A stretch of DNA of 64,000 bases from Ignavibacteriales bacterium (GTDB lineage: Bacteria > Bacteroidota > Ignavibacteria > Ignavibacteriales > Ignavibacteriaceae): assembly GCA_016707115.1 (NCBI GenBank), contig JADJIH010000001.1, forward strand, positions 434,001-498,000. Reading direction: 5' to 3'. Each line of letters starts with the position of its first letter. Position 1 is the stretch's first letter. The position numbers and the translations under genes are program-made. Under the pieces are notes generated by a model that had not been told where the DNA came from, searched no databases, and saw only the letters and a list, made by a program, of their open reading frames with translations. Shown here in pieces: positions 47,409 to 58,519 of this stretch.

Positions 47409-48050
47409 TTGATTCAAATTCAAAAATTCACTTTCAATTTATTTTCTGAAAATACATTTGTTCTTTGGGATGATGAATCCAAAGAATGCGCTATTGTTGA
47501 TCCTGGCTGCAGTGATTCATCAGAAGAACAAATTTTAGAAAACTTTATAAATGATGGTAATTTTAAGGTTAAATATCTGATTAACACACACTGTCATATA
47601 GATCACATTTTAGGTTGTGAGTTTGTTAAGAATAAATTTAATCCAATCTATTTGGCTCCTGAACTTGATATTCCTCTCATTCAAAATGCAAAGATGCAAG
47701 CAAGTTATGTTGGAATGGATTTTTCAATCTCTCTTTTACCAGATGAATATTTAAGTGAAAATAAAAAGCTACAACTCGGCAAATCTGAACTAAGTTTTAT
47801 TTTTACTCCGGGCCATACTCCGGGAGAATTTTGTATTTACATTCCCGATATTAAATCTTGTATTACCGGGGATGTTTTATTTTTTGACAGCATTGGAAGA
47901 ACTGATCTTTGGGGAGGTAATTATGATGTTCTTATAAAAAGTATAAATGAAAAACTATTATCGCTTCCGGATGAAACAATAATTTATCCCGGGCATGGGG
48001 AATCAAGTACTATTGGTCGTGAAAAGAAACTTAATCCGTTCTTAAACTAA
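47409..48050 (+). CDS. metallo-beta-lactamase-fold hydrolase (glyoxalase II-like)
   Basis: Metal-dependent hydrolase of 213 residues; start TTG 47409, two bases after aroC. Metal motif THCHIDHILG near residue 58, then FTPGHTPGEF near 135, GDVLFFDSIGRTD near 155 with the bridging Asp, and YPGHGESS near 195. This is the YcbL/glyoxalase II-like subgroup acting on thioesters or similar. The exact substrate is not known. Confidence 0.9.
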   Translation: MIQIQKFTFNLFSENTFVLWDDESKECAIVDPGCSDSSEEQILENFINDGNFKVKYLINTHCHIDHILGCEFVKNKFNPIYLAPELDIPLIQNAKMQASYVGMDFSISLLPDEYLSENKKLQLGKSELSFIFTPGHTPGEFCIYIPDIKSCITGDVLFFDSIGRTDLWGGNYDVLIKSINEKLLSLPDETIIYPGHGESSTIGREKKLNPFLN

Positions 48051-48068
48051 TAATCCAACAGGAATAAC

Positions 48069-49613
48069 ATGAAGAACAAATTGGATGAACTATCGCAAAA
48101 AAAAGAAACGGCAAAACTTGGTGGCGGTGAGCAAAAAATTAATAGTCAGCATGACAAAGGAAAATTAACAGCTCGAGAAAGAGTTGAGTTATTAGTTGAT
48201 GAAGGCAGTTTTGATGAAATTGGAATGTTTGTTAAGCACAGAGCCACTGATTTTGGGTTAGACAAACAAAATTACCCAGGTGATGGTGTAATTACCGGTT
48301 TCGCAAAAATTGACGGTAAACCTGTTGCATTATTTTCACAGGATTTTACAGTGTTTGGCGGCTCTCTTTCCGAAACTCATGCAGAAAAAATTGTAAAGAT
48401 TATGAAGCTTGCAATGAAAGCCGGCATTCCAATAATTGGTTTAAATGATTCAGGTGGTGCAAGAATTCAAGAAGGTGTTAACAGCCTTGGTGGTTATGCA
48501 GATATATTTCTTTTAAACACACTTGCTTCAGGAGTTGTCCCTCAAATTTCAGTAATTCTTGGTCCATGTGCTGGCGGCGCAGTCTATTCACCAGCGATAA
48601 CTGATTTTGTTTTTATGACACGCAAAACTAGCCATATGTTTGTAACCGGACCGAATGTGGTCAAAACAGTCACTCATGAAGATGTATCCTTTGAAGATCT
48701 TGGTGGTGCTGATACACATTCGCAAAAAAGCGGTGTTGCTCATTTTGCATTTGATAATGAAATAGAGACTTTATTAAATGTAAAAAAATTGTTGAGTTTC
48801 ATTCCTCAAAATTTTAAAGATAAGCCTGCTAACCACGAATTTGATTTTGAATCTTTAAAAGAAAATGTAAAACTTTGCACAATCATTCCGGATAATCCAA
48901 ACAAACCATATGATATGAAAGAAGTGATTTCAAGTCTGGTTGATGATGAAGACTTTTTTGAAGTTCATAAATATTACGCTGAAAATATTATCTGCGGGTT
49001 TGCGAGATTAGGGGGAATGAATATCGGAATTGTGGCAAATCAGCCGCAAGTTTTGGCGGGAGTTTTGGACATCAACGCTTCGGTAAAAAGTGCAAGATTT
49101 GTTCGCTTCTGCGATGCATTCAACATTCCGTTACTTGTTTTAGTAGATGTTCCAGGATTTTTACCTGGCACGGAACAGGAATGGAATGGGATAATAAGGC
49201 ACGGAGCCAAATTGTTATTTGCATTTAGTGAAGCTACAGTACCTAAGGTAACTTTAATTACAAGAAAAGCTTATGGCGGAGCTTATGATGTGATGAATTC
49301 AAAGCACATTCGTGGAGATTTTAATTATGCATGGCCATCGGCAGAAATTGCGGTTATGGGACCAAAAGGAGCTGTGGAGATAATCTTTAAAAAAGAGATT
49401 GAGTCATCTGAAAATAGGGAACTTGAGCTTGAACGAAAACTTAACGAATACATACAAAAATTTGCTAATCCGTACATTGCCGCTGAACGTGGTTTTTTGG
49501 ATGACGTAATCGAACCAAAGAATACAAAAAAAGTATTGATTAATGCATTTGAATTGTTAAAAGATAAGGTAGATTTGAACCCCAGAAAAAAACATAATAA
49601 TATGCCTTTATAA
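48069..49613 (+). CDS. acyl-CoA carboxylase, carboxyltransferase (beta) subunit
   Basis: Biotin-dependent carboxyl transfer to propionyl-CoA or acetyl-CoA, or methylmalonyl-CoA decarboxylase alpha. It is 514 residues with both crotonase-like halves: [46 protein letters not shown], then [29 protein letters not shown] and [11 protein letters not shown]. Most like PccB/MmdA. No biotin carboxylase or carrier gene is adjacent, so the substrate is left open. Confidence 0.9.
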   Translation: MKNKLDELSQKKETAKLGGGEQKINSQHDKGKLTARERVELLVDEGSFDEIGMFVKHRATDFGLDKQNYPGDGVITGFAKIDGKPVALFSQDFTVFGGSLSETHAEKIVKIMKLAMKAGIPIIGLNDSGGARIQEGVNSLGGYADIFLLNTLASGVVPQISVILGPCAGGAVYSPAITDFVFMTRKTSHMFVTGPNVVKTVTHEDVSFEDLGGADTHSQKSGVAHFAFDNEIETLLNVKKLLSFIPQNFKDKPANHEFDFESLKENVKLCTIIPDNPNKPYDMKEVISSLVDDEDFFEVHKYYAENIICGFARLGGMNIGIVANQPQVLAGVLDINASVKSARFVRFCDAFNIPLLVLVDVPGFLPGTEQEWNGIIRHGAKLLFAFSEATVPKVTLITRKAYGGAYDVMNSKHIRGDFNYAWPSAEIAVMGPKGAVEIIFKKEIESSENRELELERKLNEYIQKFANPYIAAERGFLDDVIEPKNTKKVLINAFELLKDKVDLNPRKKHNNMPL

Positions 49614-49724
49614 ATTTTTAAGTATTTGTAAAACTAAGCCTTAGCTTATTTGATTTGAAATTTTACTTGATTAAAACAAAATGAACATATATATTGCAAC
49701 CACTAAATTTATCTCGGAGTACTA

Positions 49725-52361
49725 ATGAAGAAATTTATTCTGATCCCAATAGCTGTTTTTGTGGCCTTTCTATTCTCATCTTGCGCAAGCTCTCCTGAGG
49801 TAACCAATCAAAATCAAACGGAAGTAACAGAAACAACGAACAGAGTCGGAATTGTGTCGGAAATGCTTGAGGAAGCCAGACAGTACTATGTTTTAGCGCT
49901 TCGTAAACAGGAAGTAAATAGTACAAAAGAAACAGTTGAAAATTTTGAAGCAGCTTTAAGAATTGTAAACAATCTAAGTTATTATCCCGGTATCGATGAA
50001 AATGCAGCTTATCTTGAACTTGAAAATTCAATTATCGATGATTATAAGAACTTTGTAGATGGACTAAATGAGCTACCCGAGGGAATGTCATTCGCAGCTT
50101 ATGAAGAATGGATGAAAGAATCTGTACCTGAAATTGAAATGACAACCACAGAAGTTGATGAAACTAGAACGGTTGTGATTCCTGCAGATATACCTTTAGA
50201 AATAAATAATCATGTTGAACAGTGGATGACTTATTTTACTGGTAAAGGCAGCGGCGCAATGAGAAGATGGTTGGAGCGATCCGGTAAGTATTTCCCAATG
50301 ATGACTAAAGTATTTCAGGAAGTTGGAGTTCCGCAACAGTTAGTTTATTTAAGTATGATGGAAAGTGGATTAAACCCTACAGCAAGGTCATGGGCAAGTG
50401 CAGTTGGATTGTGGCAGTTCATTAAATCAACAGGAAAAATGTATGGTTTAGAATCAAGTTTTTATTATGATGAAAGAAGAGATCCTGTAAAATCAACTTA
50501 TGCCGCAGCCAGACATTTGAAAGATTTATATGCCAGTTTGGGTGATTGGTATCTTGTCTTAGCCGCTTACAACAGTGGTGAAGGAAGAGTTACTCGTGCA
50601 CTAAGAAAATCTAGTGATAACTCATACTGGTCAGTAAGACCTCACTTACCAAAAGAAACAAGAAATTACGTCCCTATCTATATTGCAGTTACAATAATTG
50701 CAATGGATCCAGAGAAATATGGCTTTACCAATATAAATTATCAAAAACCTTTAGATTACGATACTTACACAGTTGATGGTGCATTAGATTTACAATTTCT
50801 TTCAACTTGTGCCAATACTGATTTAGTAACTCTGCAGGAGATGAATCCTGAACTTACCCAGTTATCAACGCCATCAAATTATAGCGGCGGTTATCCGTTA
50901 AAAATTCCTCGAGGTTCGATGGAAATGTTCGCATCAAATATTAAGAACATTCCTGAATCCGCAAAAAGAACATTTTTAGTTCATCATGTTAAAAAAGGCG
51001 AGACAATAACCAAGATTGCAAAGAGATATGGTATTAGTAAAAATGAACTAGCTGATGCAAACAATATTTCTACGAAATCAAAGTTATATTCCGGTTTACA
51101 ATTAAAAATTCCGGTTCTCACAAACCTTAATGTTGATAATTTTTCTGATAATACTGATACTCAAATTGCGCAGGACCAAAACAATCAAACGGTTAGCGAA
51201 GATTATGTGTCTCCATACGCAACTCTAAATGGAGAAAATACAGTTGTTTCAAATCAGATTACTGAATCTAAGAATGAAGTTACCGAAGAAGTTATGAGCG
51301 AGGAAGTTGCCTTAAATGAAAATGAAATATTGGAAGAATCAACAGCTTCTATAATACCTGAGGGAACAGTTGCGGTAACTTATCGCGTAAAAAATGACGA
51401 TAGTTTATTAGGCATTGCAGATCTTTTTAACTCAAGAGTAAGTGACATTAGAAACTGGAATAATATTCCATATACCACTACAATAAAAGTAGGACAGCCA
51501 CTTAATATTTACGTTCCTGAGGAGATGCAGGATTATTATGCTTCTCTTGATAAGACTACCGAAATTGAAACCAACAATAACGTTGTTACAACTAAAAATA
51601 CTAAAACAACGAAAAATTCAGGTATGGTCTATCATAAAATTAGAAGAGGCGAAACACTTGGTTTAATTGCAGCTAAATACGGTGTTAGTGTTAATCAGTT
51701 ACGTGATTGGAATAACATCTCAGGCAATAAAATAATGTCGGGTAGAAACTTGCGTATTTATCCTGATGGAACCTCAAATAATGTAGCTGTTAATGAAACA
51801 AAAAATAATGTTTCAAAAAATAATCTTTACAAGTATAAAGTTAAAAAGGGTGATAATTTAAGCGAAATAGCTGAAAAATTTGGAGTTACAACTCAACAGG
51901 TTAAAAAATGGAATAACATTTCGGGTAATAAAATTGTTGCCGGCAAAACGTTAAAAATTTATAACAGTACAACAAGTTCGTCTTATGGTGACAACACAAC
52001 AAAGAATTCTTCCAACGTAAACTACTATAAGATTAAATCGGGTGATTCTATAGGAAGTATCGCAGAAAAGTACGGAGTTAAAGTATCAGAAATTCAAAAA
52101 TGGAATAATATTTCTGGTAATAAAATCTTAGCTGGTAATACTTTAAAAATATATTCTGATGCGAATGTAAATGATATTCCTAACGAAACAACAAAGACTA
52201 CTAAGAACACAAAAACAAATCAGCAAAATTATACTGTTAAAAACGGTGATTCGCTTTATTCAATTGCATCAAAAAACAATACAACAGTTGCAAAGTTAAA
52301 ATCACTTAATAATTTAACAACGAACAATATAAAGACAGGACAGAAACTAAAACTTAACTAA
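49725..52361 (+). CDS. MltD-like lytic transglycosylase lipoprotein with six LysM repeats
   Basis: Cleaves peptidoglycan glycan strands. An 878-residue lipoprotein (FLFSSC lipobox near residue 20). SLT domain about residues 190-340: [20 protein letters not shown] holds the catalytic Glu, then [17 protein letters not shown] and [11 protein letters not shown]. Six LysM repeats follow near 420, 550, 640, 700, 765 and 830 ([34 protein letters not shown] and so on), each with a W/N-NIS core, joined by Asn/Thr/Lys-rich linkers. Six is more than the usual two or three of MltD. Confidence 0.93.
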   Translation: MKKFILIPIAVFVAFLFSSCASSPEVTNQNQTEVTETTNRVGIVSEMLEEARQYYVLALRKQEVNSTKETVENFEAALRIVNNLSYYPGIDENAAYLELENSIIDDYKNFVDGLNELPEGMSFAAYEEWMKESVPEIEMTTTEVDETRTVVIPADIPLEINNHVEQWMTYFTGKGSGAMRRWLERSGKYFPMMTKVFQEVGVPQQLVYLSMMESGLNPTARSWASAVGLWQFIKSTGKMYGLESSFYYDERRDPVKSTYAAARHLKDLYASLGDWYLVLAAYNSGEGRVTRALRKSSDNSYWSVRPHLPKETRNYVPIYIAVTIIAMDPEKYGFTNINYQKPLDYDTYTVDGALDLQFLSTCANTDLVTLQEMNPELTQLSTPSNYSGGYPLKIPRGSMEMFASNIKNIPESAKRTFLVHHVKKGETITKIAKRYGISKNELADANNISTKSKLYSGLQLKIPVLTNLNVDNFSDNTDTQIAQDQNNQTVSEDYVSPYATLNGENTVVSNQITESKNEVTEEVMSEEVALNENEILEESTASIIPEGTVAVTYRVKNDDSLLGIADLFNSRVSDIRNWNNIPYTTTIKVGQPLNIYVPEEMQDYYASLDKTTEIETNNNVVTTKNTKTTKNSGMVYHKIRRGETLGLIAAKYGVSVNQLRDWNNISGNKIMSGRNLRIYPDGTSNNVAVNETKNNVSKNNLYKYKVKKGDNLSEIAEKFGVTTQQVKKWNNISGNKIVAGKTLKIYNSTTSSSYGDNTTKNSSNVNYYKIKSGDSIGSIAEKYGVKVSEIQKWNNISGNKILAGNTLKIYSDANVNDIPNETTKTTKNTKTNQQNYTVKNGDSLYSIASKNNTTVAKLKSLNNLTTNNIKTGQKLKLN

Positions 52362-52380
52362 GCAATAAAATTTTACTAAC

Positions 52381-52474
52381 GAGCCGTTAGGGGTGTTATC
52401 CCGCTTACCCGTGGGATATCTGAGATAATACCCTAAAACCTGATCTGGGTAATGCCAGCGTAGGAAAACGGGCT
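52381..52474 (+). promoter_or_regulatory. TPP riboswitch (THI element)
   Basis: The aptamer shows GGGGTG, a helix with GTGGGATATCTGAGAT, the conserved ACCTGATCTGGGTAATGCC, and GCGTAGGAAAA. P1 pairs GAGCCGTT (52381-52388) with AACGGGCT (52467-52474). It lies 61 bases before the TonB-receptor ATG and ahead of a terminator, so TPP should switch transcription off. Confidence 0.95.
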
Positions 52475-52493
52475 AAGAATGATTTTTTTTCGA

Positions 52494-52522
52494 TAGCCGT
52501 TTCTCCAAACGGCTATTTTTTT
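52494..52522 (+). terminator. riboswitch expression-platform terminator
   Basis: TAGCCGTTT (52494-52502), loop CTCC, AAACGGCTA (52507-52515), then seven T: a 9-bp stem. Its 5' arm can also pair with the 3' strand of riboswitch P1 (AAACGGGCT), which gives a mutually exclusive antiterminator. Confidence 0.9.
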
Positions 52523-52534
52523 AGGAGTACTACA

Positions 52535-55003
52535 ATGAAAAAAATGATCATTCTTTTAATATTTCTTACTTTTCAAATTTTTCCACAAATCAATTCAATT
52601 AAGGGAATTGTAATTGATTCTGAATCCAAACAACCTTTGCATTTAGCTAACCTGATAGTTAAAGAATCATCTTTAGGTACAACCACAAACAAGGACGGGA
52701 AATTTTCGTTAATTGGAAATTTTGAAGATAAAGATATAATAGTGGCGAGTTTTGTTGGTTATAAGAAAATAGAAATTCCAGTTACTGATTTTAAATCAGA
52801 TGAATTGTTAATCGTACTTGAAAAAATGGTTCTTCCATCGCAAACAATTTTAATTGAAGCCAGTGTTGGTAAAAAGGGTATTACGCCAATATCATTTGAT
52901 AAAATATCTAAAGAAGAAATTCAAAAGGATTACATAGTTCAGGACATTCCAAATTATTTATCGCAGCTTCCATCAACAACATTTTATTCTGAAAATGGAA
53001 ATGGAATTGGTTACAACTATTTGAGCATTCGTGGATTTGATCAGCGACGAATATCTGTTTCGATAAATGGTATTCCGCAAAATGATCCAGAAGATCATAA
53101 TGTTTATTGGCTGGATTTTCCTGATCTGCTTGCAAGTACAGAACTTATTCAAGTTCAGCGAGGTTCTGGTTCCGGAGTTGTTGGCTATCCAGCCATTGGC
53201 GGCTCAATTAATATTATTACATCTCCATTTTCTGAAAAACCAAAGTTTGATTTGTCGGCTTCTTATGGTAGTTACAGCACAAGAAAATATAGTGCTTCCT
53301 TTTCAAGCGGATTGCTATACAATAAATATTCAATCTATACAAAGCTTTCTCAAATACTTAGTTCTGGTTACAGAAACAAATCCTGGTCAAAGTTCAATTC
53401 ATATCATCTTTCCGTTGTTAGATATGATGATAAACTTACTTCACAGCTAAATCTTTTTGGTGGTCCAATTTCGGATGGATTAGCATACACTGGAATTGCA
53501 AAGTTTGCTGTTAAGGATAAACAGCTAAGAAAAGAAAATTATTCTTATTGGGAAGCTGATCAGAACAGTTACACATATACTTTAGAGAGAAGATCAGATG
53601 AGATAGAAAATTTCTCACAGCCTCATTTTGAGTTGCTGAATGAATATCAGTTAAATGAAAAAACAAAATTAAATTCCGCATTGTTTTTAGTTCTTGGTTC
53701 AGGTTTTTTTGATTATGATGGTTCATGGTCTGTTTTTTATGACGATTATTTTCGTTTGAGACAAAATGGATTTGATACTTCTTTTATTCCAACTAATGCT
53801 TTAATCAGAGCAGAGGTAAAAAATAAACAATTTGGATGGATTCCAAAGTTTAGTTACGATCACGATGACGGACAATTAATCATTGGTGGTGAGTTTAGAA
53901 TTCATAGATCCGAACATTGGGGAAATATTAACTATGCCGAAAATCTTCCATCTGGTGTTACAAAAGATTATCAATACTACTTCTACAATGGGGCAAAGGA
54001 TATTATTGGTGGTTTTATTCACGAATCATACTATTTAAATGAAAACATAAACTTACTTGGTGAACTTCAATTGGCATATCATCAATACAGATTATATAAT
54101 GAAAAATATTTAGGAAATGATTTTACAATCAGTGATTTATTTGTAAATCCAAGATTAGGAGTAAACTACAAGTTTAATGAAAATCAAAATGCTTTTATTT
54201 CTTTGGCTAGAGTTACAAGAGAACCGCGATTAAAAAATTATTATGATGCGGCGGAATCAAGCGGAGGCGAAATTCCTCAATTTGAATTAAATTCTGACGG
54301 AACATATAATTATGATTCGCCCTTGGTCAAACCAGAAACAATGAATGATTTAGAATTAGGATTATCCCATCAATCAAATAATCTAACTATTAATCTAAAT
54401 TTATACTACATGCTTTTTGAAAATGAAATAGTCAAGAATGGAAAAGTTGATAGATTTGGTCAGCCTATAACTGGTAATGTCAATTGGACAACTCACACTG
54501 GAATCGAGTTTAGTTTTATTCTTAAACCGTTTGATTATCTTGAAATATTTGGTAATGCAAGTTACAGCAGAAATACCATTAGTGAGGGCAAGCATTATTT
54601 AAGTGAAAATGAATCGATAGATATATCAGGCAATAAAATAAGTGGTTTCCCTGATTTTCTTTCAAATCTAGGTGTTCAGTTTCAATATTCTAATATTATG
54701 CTGAAGTTAAATGCAAAATACGTAGGAGAATTTTACTCAGATAATTTTGATAATAATTTGAAAGACTATTTGATTAGTTTTCCTGCGTTTGTTGACTATG
54801 TTGACAATAAAAACGAAGCCTATTTTGTTGTAGACTTCTACGGTAGTTATGAATTAAATCTGTTTAATGGTTTAACAAATTCAAGATTCTTTTTACAAGT
54901 GAATAATATTTTTGATAACTTATATTCAGCTTATGCAATTGGTAAAGAATATTTTCCTGCAGCTGAACGGAATTTTATTGCAGGAATTCAATTAGGATTA
55001 TAG
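52535..55003 (+). CDS. TonB-dependent outer-membrane receptor (candidate thiamine receptor)
   Basis: An 822-residue outer-membrane transporter with signal peptide ILLIFLTFQIFPQ. The CarboxypepD-regulatory-like domain (GIVIDSESKQPLHLANL, TTTNKDGKFSLIG) is about 25-100. The plug domain has YLSIRGFDQRRISVSINGIP and QVQRGSGSGVVGYPAIGG. A barrel to the C-terminus ends with FFLQVNNIFDNLY and FIAGIQLGL. AGGAG precedes the ATG by 7 bases. It is the first gene after the TPP riboswitch, so thiamine is the likely cargo. The next gene follows after two bases. Confidence 0.88.
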   Translation: MKKMIILLIFLTFQIFPQINSIKGIVIDSESKQPLHLANLIVKESSLGTTTNKDGKFSLIGNFEDKDIIVASFVGYKKIEIPVTDFKSDELLIVLEKMVLPSQTILIEASVGKKGITPISFDKISKEEIQKDYIVQDIPNYLSQLPSTTFYSENGNGIGYNYLSIRGFDQRRISVSINGIPQNDPEDHNVYWLDFPDLLASTELIQVQRGSGSGVVGYPAIGGSINIITSPFSEKPKFDLSASYGSYSTRKYSASFSSGLLYNKYSIYTKLSQILSSGYRNKSWSKFNSYHLSVVRYDDKLTSQLNLFGGPISDGLAYTGIAKFAVKDKQLRKENYSYWEADQNSYTYTLERRSDEIENFSQPHFELLNEYQLNEKTKLNSALFLVLGSGFFDYDGSWSVFYDDYFRLRQNGFDTSFIPTNALIRAEVKNKQFGWIPKFSYDHDDGQLIIGGEFRIHRSEHWGNINYAENLPSGVTKDYQYYFYNGAKDIIGGFIHESYYLNENINLLGELQLAYHQYRLYNEKYLGNDFTISDLFVNPRLGVNYKFNENQNAFISLARVTREPRLKNYYDAAESSGGEIPQFELNSDGTYNYDSPLVKPETMNDLELGLSHQSNNLTINLNLYYMLFENEIVKNGKVDRFGQPITGNVNWTTHTGIEFSFILKPFDYLEIFGNASYSRNTISEGKHYLSENESIDISGNKISGFPDFLSNLGVQFQYSNIMLKLNAKYVGEFYSDNFDNNLKDYLISFPAFVDYVDNKNEAYFVVDFYGSYELNLFNGLTNSRFFLQVNNIFDNLYSAYAIGKEYFPAAERNFIAGIQLGL

Positions 55004-55005
55004 TT

Positions 55006-55659
55006 ATGAAAAAATGTATAATCATCGCAAATGGAAAATCTCCAACTAATCGAGTTATAGAGTATTTTTACAAAAAAGGATTTAACACAATTATTTGTGC
55101 TGACGGTGGAGCAAATTCAGCAAAGAAGTTAGGGATTGTTCCAGATTTTATAATTGGCGATCTTGACAGCGCAGAAACAAAAACACTTAAATTCTTTCAA
55201 GGCAAATCTAAGATTATTCAAATTAGAAGACAGAATGATACTGATGTAGAAAAGTGTTTGAAGTTTGCAATTGGAAAAGGTTTTAAGGAAGTAATACTGC
55301 TTGGAGTTACAGGTGATAGATTAGATCATACAATTTGTAATCTTGGAATCATTATTAAATTTTTTAATAAGATTAAAATTCATATCTCAGCTGAAAATTC
55401 TTTTCTATCTGCATATAATAAAACAGTTCTAATTAAATCTAAAATAAATGAAATTATTTCTCTTTATGCTTTTAATAAGCTGACCATCATAACCTCAAAA
55501 GGATTACAATATCCTTTGCAAAAATCAAATCTTGCTTTTGGTGAAAAGGAAAGCACTTCCAATGTTTCAATTTCTGAAATGATTGAACTAAAAATCACCG
55601 GCGGTATAGTATTCATTATTCGTGATTTTAATTTTATGAAGAAGCATGATCTCTTTTAG
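55006..55659 (+). CDS. thiamine pyrophosphokinase
   Basis: Transfers pyrophosphate from ATP to thiamine to make TPP; 217 residues. Family motifs: CADGGANSAKKLGIVPDFIIGDLDS near residue 30, the NDTDVEKCLKFAI segment near 77, and GVTGDRLDHTICNLGI near 100. C-terminal TPK-B1 part with STSNVSISEMI near 185. It is encoded in the riboswitch operon, fits as the step after uptake, and overlaps the next gene by 14 bases. Confidence 0.93.
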   Translation: MKKCIIIANGKSPTNRVIEYFYKKGFNTIICADGGANSAKKLGIVPDFIIGDLDSAETKTLKFFQGKSKIIQIRRQNDTDVEKCLKFAIGKGFKEVILLGVTGDRLDHTICNLGIIIKFFNKIKIHISAENSFLSAYNKTVLIKSKINEIISLYAFNKLTIITSKGLQYPLQKSNLAFGEKESTSNVSISEMIELKITGGIVFIIRDFNFMKKHDLF

Positions 55660-57043
55660 TAGTTTAGATATAATAGTAATCTTACTTTTCTTTTTAGTGC
55701 TTTTAACAATTGGATTTGTCACTTCGAGAAAAACTAAAAATGATTCAGAAGATTATTTACTATCAAACAGAAAAATGGGATTATTTCTATTTGTTCTGGT
55801 TAGTGTTTCAACATGGTATGGCGGAATAATTGGAGTAGGGGAGTTTACATACCGTTATGGATTAGTAAGCTGGTTCACTCAAGGATTTCCCTATTACTTA
55901 TTTGCATTTTTGTTTGCAATATTCTTTGCAAAAAAAATTCGTGAAGCTTCTTTATTTACTATTCCCGATAAGCTTGGTGAAGTTTATGGAAAACAAGTTA
56001 GCTTAACTTCTGCTGTAATTGTATTTATTTTAGTATCACCCGCACCTTACTTGCTAATGACTGCAAACCTTATTTCGATGGTCTTTGATACAAGCATTTT
56101 AATCTCACTCATAATAAGCTTTGTTTTATCTGGTTCTTATTTAATTAAAGGTGGATTTCGATCAAACATTTATGCAGATGCTTTCCAATTCTTTGTGATG
56201 TTTGCTGGCTTTATTATCATTTTGATAGTAAGCTTTTTATCATTTGGTGGGTTTGATTTTATTAAACAAAATTTGCCGGAAACTCATTTATCGATTACTG
56301 GAGGTACTTCTCCAGCTTTTATAATAGTTTGGTTTTTAATTGCTCTCTGGACTTTCGCTGATCCTGGATTTCATCAGCGAGCATATGCAGCCAAATCCGG
56401 TAATATTGCTCGAAATGGAATTCTTATATCAATAATATTTTTTGCTTTATTTGACTTTCTAACAACATCCACCGGGCTATATGCGAAAGCAGTTTTACCT
56501 GAACTATCAGAACCGATGATGGCTTATCCTTTATTCGCAGAAAAAGTATTAGGCTCAGGATTAAAGGGAATATTTTATGCGGCAATGTTTGCTACTATAA
56601 TTTCAACGTTAAACAGTTTTTTATTCCTAAGTGCAACTACTATTGGCAGAGATTTCATTTTCAGGGTGAAAAGAAATTCCAAAGAAGAAAATATAAAGTC
56701 ATATACAATAATCGGAATTATAATTTCAGGAATTATTTCAATAATTATTGCTTATTTAATTCCATCTGTGGTTGAGATATGGTATACAATTGGATCGTTA
56801 TTTATTCCTGGAATTATTTTGCCAGTTATAAGTGCTTATTATCCAAGACTAAGAATATCTTCAAAACTAATAATTGCAGAAATAGTCTTTACCGTAAGCA
56901 TTAGTATGATGTGGTTTAATTTTAGAAAGTCTTTAAGCGGTGTATTAAGTGAAATTGAACCAATGATTATAGGGCTATTTGTTGCAGTTTTAATTCATAC
57001 TTTTGGATTACTGAGAAAATCTGTTTCGCTTAATAAGCGATAA
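55646..57043 (+). CDS. sodium:solute symporter (SSS family), candidate thiamine transporter
   Basis: A 465-residue inner-membrane transporter with about 13 hydrophobic segments. Family features are [16 protein letters not shown] (TM1), [17 protein letters not shown] [27 protein letters not shown], and [19 protein letters not shown]. The final TM is followed by [10 protein letters not shown]. It overlaps the thiamine pyrophosphokinase gene and shares its riboswitch, so thiamine is the inferred substrate. Other Bacteroidota usually have PnuT in this position. Confidence 0.87.
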   Translation: MISFSSLDIIVILLFFLVLLTIGFVTSRKTKNDSEDYLLSNRKMGLFLFVLVSVSTWYGGIIGVGEFTYRYGLVSWFTQGFPYYLFAFLFAIFFAKKIREASLFTIPDKLGEVYGKQVSLTSAVIVFILVSPAPYLLMTANLISMVFDTSILISLIISFVLSGSYLIKGGFRSNIYADAFQFFVMFAGFIIILIVSFLSFGGFDFIKQNLPETHLSITGGTSPAFIIVWFLIALWTFADPGFHQRAYAAKSGNIARNGILISIIFFALFDFLTTSTGLYAKAVLPELSEPMMAYPLFAEKVLGSGLKGIFYAAMFATIISTLNSFLFLSATTIGRDFIFRVKRNSKEENIKSYTIIGIIISGIISIIIAYLIPSVVEIWYTIGSLFIPGIILPVISAYYPRLRISSKLIIAEIVFTVSISMMWFNFRKSLSGVLSEIEPMIIGLFVAVLIHTFGLLRKSVSLNKR

Positions 57044-57935
57044 CACAATTGATCCGCCGAGAAATATTAAAATTACAACAAGAGATATCTCAGTTGGAAT
57101 TTTGTAAAATTCCGAAATCAACATTTTTATCCCAACATAGAATAAAATAATAGCCACACCATACTTTAAGTAAACAAACAAATCAACTAATCCTGCTAAT
57201 GCAAAATATAAGGCACGCAAACCAAGAATCGCAAAAATGTTTGATGAGATTATTATAAAAGTATCATTTGTAATTGCAATAATGGCGGGAATTGAATCAA
57301 CTGCAAATACAATGTCTGAAGATTCAATGAGCAGCAACGTTAAAAAATGTAGTTGTAATGTAAACTTTCTTATCAACTTTTATAAAAAACTTTTTACCTT
57401 CATACGCAGTGTTTAATTTAAAATATTTTCTAGATATTTTAATTAACCAGTTATTTTCAACATCTATTTTTTGCTCGCCACCAAAAGCCATTTTATAAGC
57501 TGCAAGAAGAAGAATTATCGCAAAAACATAAATGATTGGGTGAAATAGATTGATAAGAGCAACACCGGCAAAAATGAAAATTATTCTGAATACTATTGCA
57601 CTTAAAATTCCCCACTTTAGTATATGTGGTTGATTTTCCGGCTTAATATCCATAACACTGAAAATCATAAGGAATACAAAAAGATTATCAACCGAAAGTG
57701 ATTTTTCGATAATGTAACCGGTTAAAAATTCAATTGCTTTTTGATGTCCAGATTCTAAATAAAAGTAGAGGAAAAGATTGAAAAGCAGAGCGGTGAAAAT
57801 CCAAACACCGCTCCAAATAAGACTTGCTTTTAAAGTGATTTTTCCGCGTCTGTGATCGGTAACATATAAATCAATAAATAGCATTACCGCAATTACTGCG
57901 GAAAATATAAACCAAAATGAATATTCAGTTATCAA
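57008..57935 (-). CDS. TerC-family membrane protein (frameshift in T-run)
   Basis: Integral membrane protein of the TerC/Alx family, linked to metal (Mn, Ca) handling or tellurite resistance. N-terminal [38 protein letters not shown] with acidic residues; second half [18 protein letters not shown]. The frame is broken at AAAAAA 57342-57347 (plus strand): five would give [17 protein letters not shown] and one protein of about 309 residues. Its 3' end overlaps the convergent symporter gene by 36 bases. Confidence 0.88.
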
Positions 57936-57950
57936 TCAAGCTTTCTATTA

Positions 57951-58496
57951 CTATGGAAGAAAAACACCAACAGCAATTACTGTTGTCCACAATCCGTTTT
58001 TATCGCCTTCTGCTGATTGAGTAACATTGAAAGTACGAACAATTTTTCCTGACATCTTATAAATGTCTTCTCTTTCGCTCCAATCTTTTTCAGGGTCGAA
58101 TTCAACACCCAAAGTAGATGCTAGCATTGTAGCAGCTAAATCTTCTGCATATTCACCACAGATTTTTTCAGGCTGTCCGTATGGATGATGTTCAGACAAA
58201 TAACCATAGGCACTTGTGTCTGCAGGAATAGCAACACCAAGACTTGCAGCAATTAATCTGTTAGGTTCATTTGTTGAGTTACGTGCCATAACACAATGTG
58301 TAATTTGACCGGGTGTAATTAATTTTACACCTTCATCAATTGAAACACGTTTACAACCGATTGGAAAAATACTGCTGACAGTTACAAGATTGCAGATTTC
58401 GATTCTTGCATTTCTTAATGCAAGTTCAAAAGAGCTTAAATACTCTTTGTGTCTTCCAACACCTTTGGTGAAAAATATTTTGGTTGGTAGATACAA
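57951..58496 (-). CDS. pyruvoyl-dependent arginine decarboxylase
   Basis: Makes agmatine from arginine for polyamine synthesis. It is 181 residues, self-cleaved at a Ser-Ser pair: [13 protein letters not shown] near residue 40 gives the pyruvoyl group. Other matches: [53 protein letters not shown]. Its gene lies between tyrS and terC on the same strand with short gaps (23 and 15 bases), so operon membership is likely. Confidence 0.93.
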   Translation of the reverse strand: MYLPTKIFFTKGVGRHKEYLSSFELALRNARIEICNLVTVSSIFPIGCKRVSIDEGVKLITPGQITHCVMARNSTNEPNRLIAASLGVAIPADTSAYGYLSEHHPYGQPEKICGEYAEDLAATMLASTLGVEFDPEKDWSEREDIYKMSGKIVRTFNVTQSAEGDKNGLWTTVIAVGVFLP

Positions 58497-58519
58497 TTGC
58501 GTCCCTTTCTGATACTAAG

